This document shows, piece by piece, positions 5,417 to 6,814 of a stretch of DNA of 6,814 nt. The notes beneath the pieces were generated by a model. It worked only from the letters and a program-made list of their open reading frames with translations. It did no database searches and was not told the DNA's origin. Position 1 is the first letter of the stretch, and the number at the start of each line of letters is the position of its first letter. A program made the translations under genes and the position numbers. Source of the stretch: an uncultured bacterium (GTDB lineage: Bacteria; DUMJ01); assembly GCA_937958695.1 (NCBI GenBank), contig CALGNK010000056.1, forward strand, positions 1 through 6,814. The letters run 5' to 3'.

Positions 5417-6814
5417 ATATAAAAATAGTTTTATAATTTGTATAGAAGACATTGCCCTTCTTTTTCCCTGCATTACGGACATATCTTCTATACGTATAGT
5501 CTACAGGAACCTTTGTTCCAGATCTAGCCTTACTATGTTCTACGGCTAGTCTAGCACATTCCAAGATAACATCTTCAGGAATATACTCTATAGCCTTACC
5601 GTTTGTCCTAAGTATAACATGAGAACCACTATAACCCTTAGCATGGAACCAGATATCCGATGGAGATGAGAGCTTAAAAGTAATTAATTCGTTAGATTTA
5701 GCATTCTTACCAACCCATATCTGATAACCTTTAAAATTATAAACTAGATATGGAAGGGTATCTTCCTTTTCTTCTTTCATCTTTTCTGTCTCTAAATCTT
5801 CTAGCTTAGAAGTAGTCTTTACTTCGTCTATTTTCTTCTTAAGCTCCTCTATCTTTCTCTCTATATTTGATATAAGTTCAGGAATGAGTTCCCTTTCTCT
5901 CTTTTCCTTCTTGTACCTTTTATAATAATCCTGGGCATTCTCTACCAGTGTCTTATTAGGATCTAGAGAAATCTCTATATTCTCTCCGTCCCATTCTATA
6001 GAAAATCTTTCCGATCCTAACGGTATCTGAGTGCTATAGGCAAGTATCACATCACCATATAGTTTCCATCTCTCAGGATTACCTAAATTAGTAAGACTAT
6101 CTAATAATTCTCTTCTTTTTCTTTCTAAATCTTCTATTTCTAGAGATATCTCCTTTATGATACTCTTCTTTCTGTTTTCTAGGAACATATGTGGGATAAT
6201 CCAGTTATAGTATCTGGCACAGGCAGAAACAAGAAATTCATACTGTTCGTAATGGTTATCCTTAAAACTTAGCGGGAATATATAATAACTCTCGGGATTA
6301 CCATCCTTATCAAGATATACTACTGGTTTAACACTCTCTAAGTCATCTCTAAATGATCTAACAGCTTCCTTTAAAGAAGTTGTCTCATTGAGATCTAGAG
6401 AACTCATTAATCGGTTTTTATCTAGACTAGCCCTAGCACATATCTCTTCGATAGTAAATGGAGTTATACCTACAACATTCTTTATAAAAAATTCCTCTAT
6501 TGTCATATCCAATGGTTCTATATAATTTTCTAGCTTAGAAAAAGGAGGAACTTCCTTTTTAGGGGGATAGATATACGGAAGTCCTGGTAAAACCTGTCTG
6601 ACCCTACTCTTTGTAGAGTCTATATGTTTTATAGCATCTATAACTGTACCATCCTCTTTACAAAGTATTATGTTACTATGTTTTCCCATAATCTCAACAA
6701 TAATCTTTCTCCTCTCTACCTCTCTCCATAACGTGATCCTTTCGAATGTAAACTCTACTATCCTCTCGGAGGGAATCTTTTCAATCGAGACTAGTCTTGC
6801 ATTTTCTAGATGAA
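5415..6814 (-). CDS. rqcH: RqcH/NFACT ribosome quality-control factor (5' end outside window)
   Basis: Cytoplasmic NFACT-family protein (Rqc2/RqcH; formerly fibronectin-binding protein FbpA). The family binds stalled 50S-nascent chain-tRNA complexes and directs C-terminal alanine tailing. 465 residues are visible. The reading frame stays open to the window edge, so the ATG at 6689 (MGKHSNIIL) is internal: HLENARLVSIEKIP and KIIVEI precede it and match NFACT-N. About 70-80 N-terminal residues are missing. Order: rest of NFACT-N with EIMGKHSNIIL and VRQVLPGLPY, then a helix-hairpin-helix stretch (GITPFTIEEICARA). Next is a charged coiled coil split by the conserved SLDPNKTLVENAQDYYKRYKK. It ends in a complete NFACT-R domain (5418-5753) with GKNAKSNELITFKL, SDIWFHAKG, GSHVILR, SKAR, VPVDYT and YTNYKTIFI. 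It is the first visible gene of the strand and is coupled to the secreted-protein gene 11 nt downstream. Variation in the NFACT-N catalytic pair is noted under findings. Confidence 0.95.
   Translation of the reverse strand, partial: HLENARLVSIEKIPSERIVEFTFERITLWREVERRKIIVEIMGKHSNIILCKEDGTVIDAIKHIDSTKSRVRQVLPGLPYIYPPKKEVPPFSKLENYIEPLDMTIEEFFIKNVVGITPFTIEEICARASLDKNRLMSSLDLNETTSLKEAVRSFRDDLESVKPVVYLDKDGNPESYYIFPLSFKDNHYEQYEFLVSACARYYNWIIPHMFLENRKKSIIKEISLEIEDLERKRRELLDSLTNLGNPERWKLYGDVILAYSTQIPLGSERFSIEWDGENIEISLDPNKTLVENAQDYYKRYKKEKRERELIPELISNIERKIEELKKKIDEVKTTSKLEDLETEKMKEEKEDTLPYLVYNFKGYQIWVGKNAKSNELITFKLSSPSDIWFHAKGYSGSHVILRTNGKAIEYIPEDVILECARLAVEHSKARSGTKVPVDYTYRRYVRNAGKKKGNVFYTNYKTIFI

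Noticed and set aside
6687-6689. ATG before GKHSNI as the start of the NFACT gene
   Set aside because: The frame remains open to the right edge, and the upstream codons translate to typical NFACT-N sequence (HLENARLVSIEK..KIIVEI), so this Met is internal.
1-6814. CRISPR array, tRNA, rRNA or att-site
   Set aside because: No regularly spaced repeats, no cloverleaf or rRNA-like sequence, and no duplicated border sequence were seen on reading both strands.

Overview
The window looks like an AT-rich bacterial chromosome segment, possibly from a thermophile. AGA/AGG arginine codons and ATA isoleucine codons are used heavily in every gene, and the genes are packed with overlaps. The extracellular solute-binding protein remnant and the secreted protein resemble families I associate with deep-branching anaerobic thermophiles (Dictyoglomus/Caldiserica/Thermotogales-like). 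I cannot name the organism from sequence alone, so treat this as a weak inference.

Left end (1-1000, plus strand): this is decayed mobile-element territory. Positions 2 to about 450 carry a broken DDE (rve/integrase-core) transposase. Its pieces lie in two reading frames, with two internal losses, one of which removed the second catalytic Asp. Its C-terminal tail runs without a stop, in frame, into the last third of a peptide/oligosaccharide-type ABC transporter substrate-binding protein (to 958). A strong Rho-independent terminator (968-1006) follows.

Right part (1011-6814, all minus strand, read right to left): the first gene, running off the right edge, is the ribosome-quality-control factor RqcH/NFACT (5415 to beyond 6814). 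It is followed 11 nt later by a GTG-started secreted protein (3967-5403) with a DUF2330-like N-terminal part and an 'SRVGFN' C-terminal part. The Shine-Dalgarno of this second gene overlaps the rqcH stop codon. A 105-nt gap contains a good sigma70-type promoter and a small palindrome. Then comes a compact cobalamin operon: cobU (3346-3861), cobT (2301-3359), cobS (1598-2308) and cobC (1011-1601). These genes overlap by 14, 8 and 4 nt.

How the genes work together: CobU activates adenosylcobinamide with GTP, CobT makes alpha-ribazole 5'-phosphate from a lower-ligand base such as dimethylbenzimidazole, CobS joins the two at the membrane, and CobC removes the phosphate. Together they form the full nucleotide-loop assembly branch of vitamin B12 synthesis and salvage. 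No corrin-ring genes and no cobalamin riboswitch are visible. I saw no tRNA, rRNA or CRISPR array. I did not find a convincing wholly new system. The least explained item is the secreted two-domain protein translationally coupled to rqcH.
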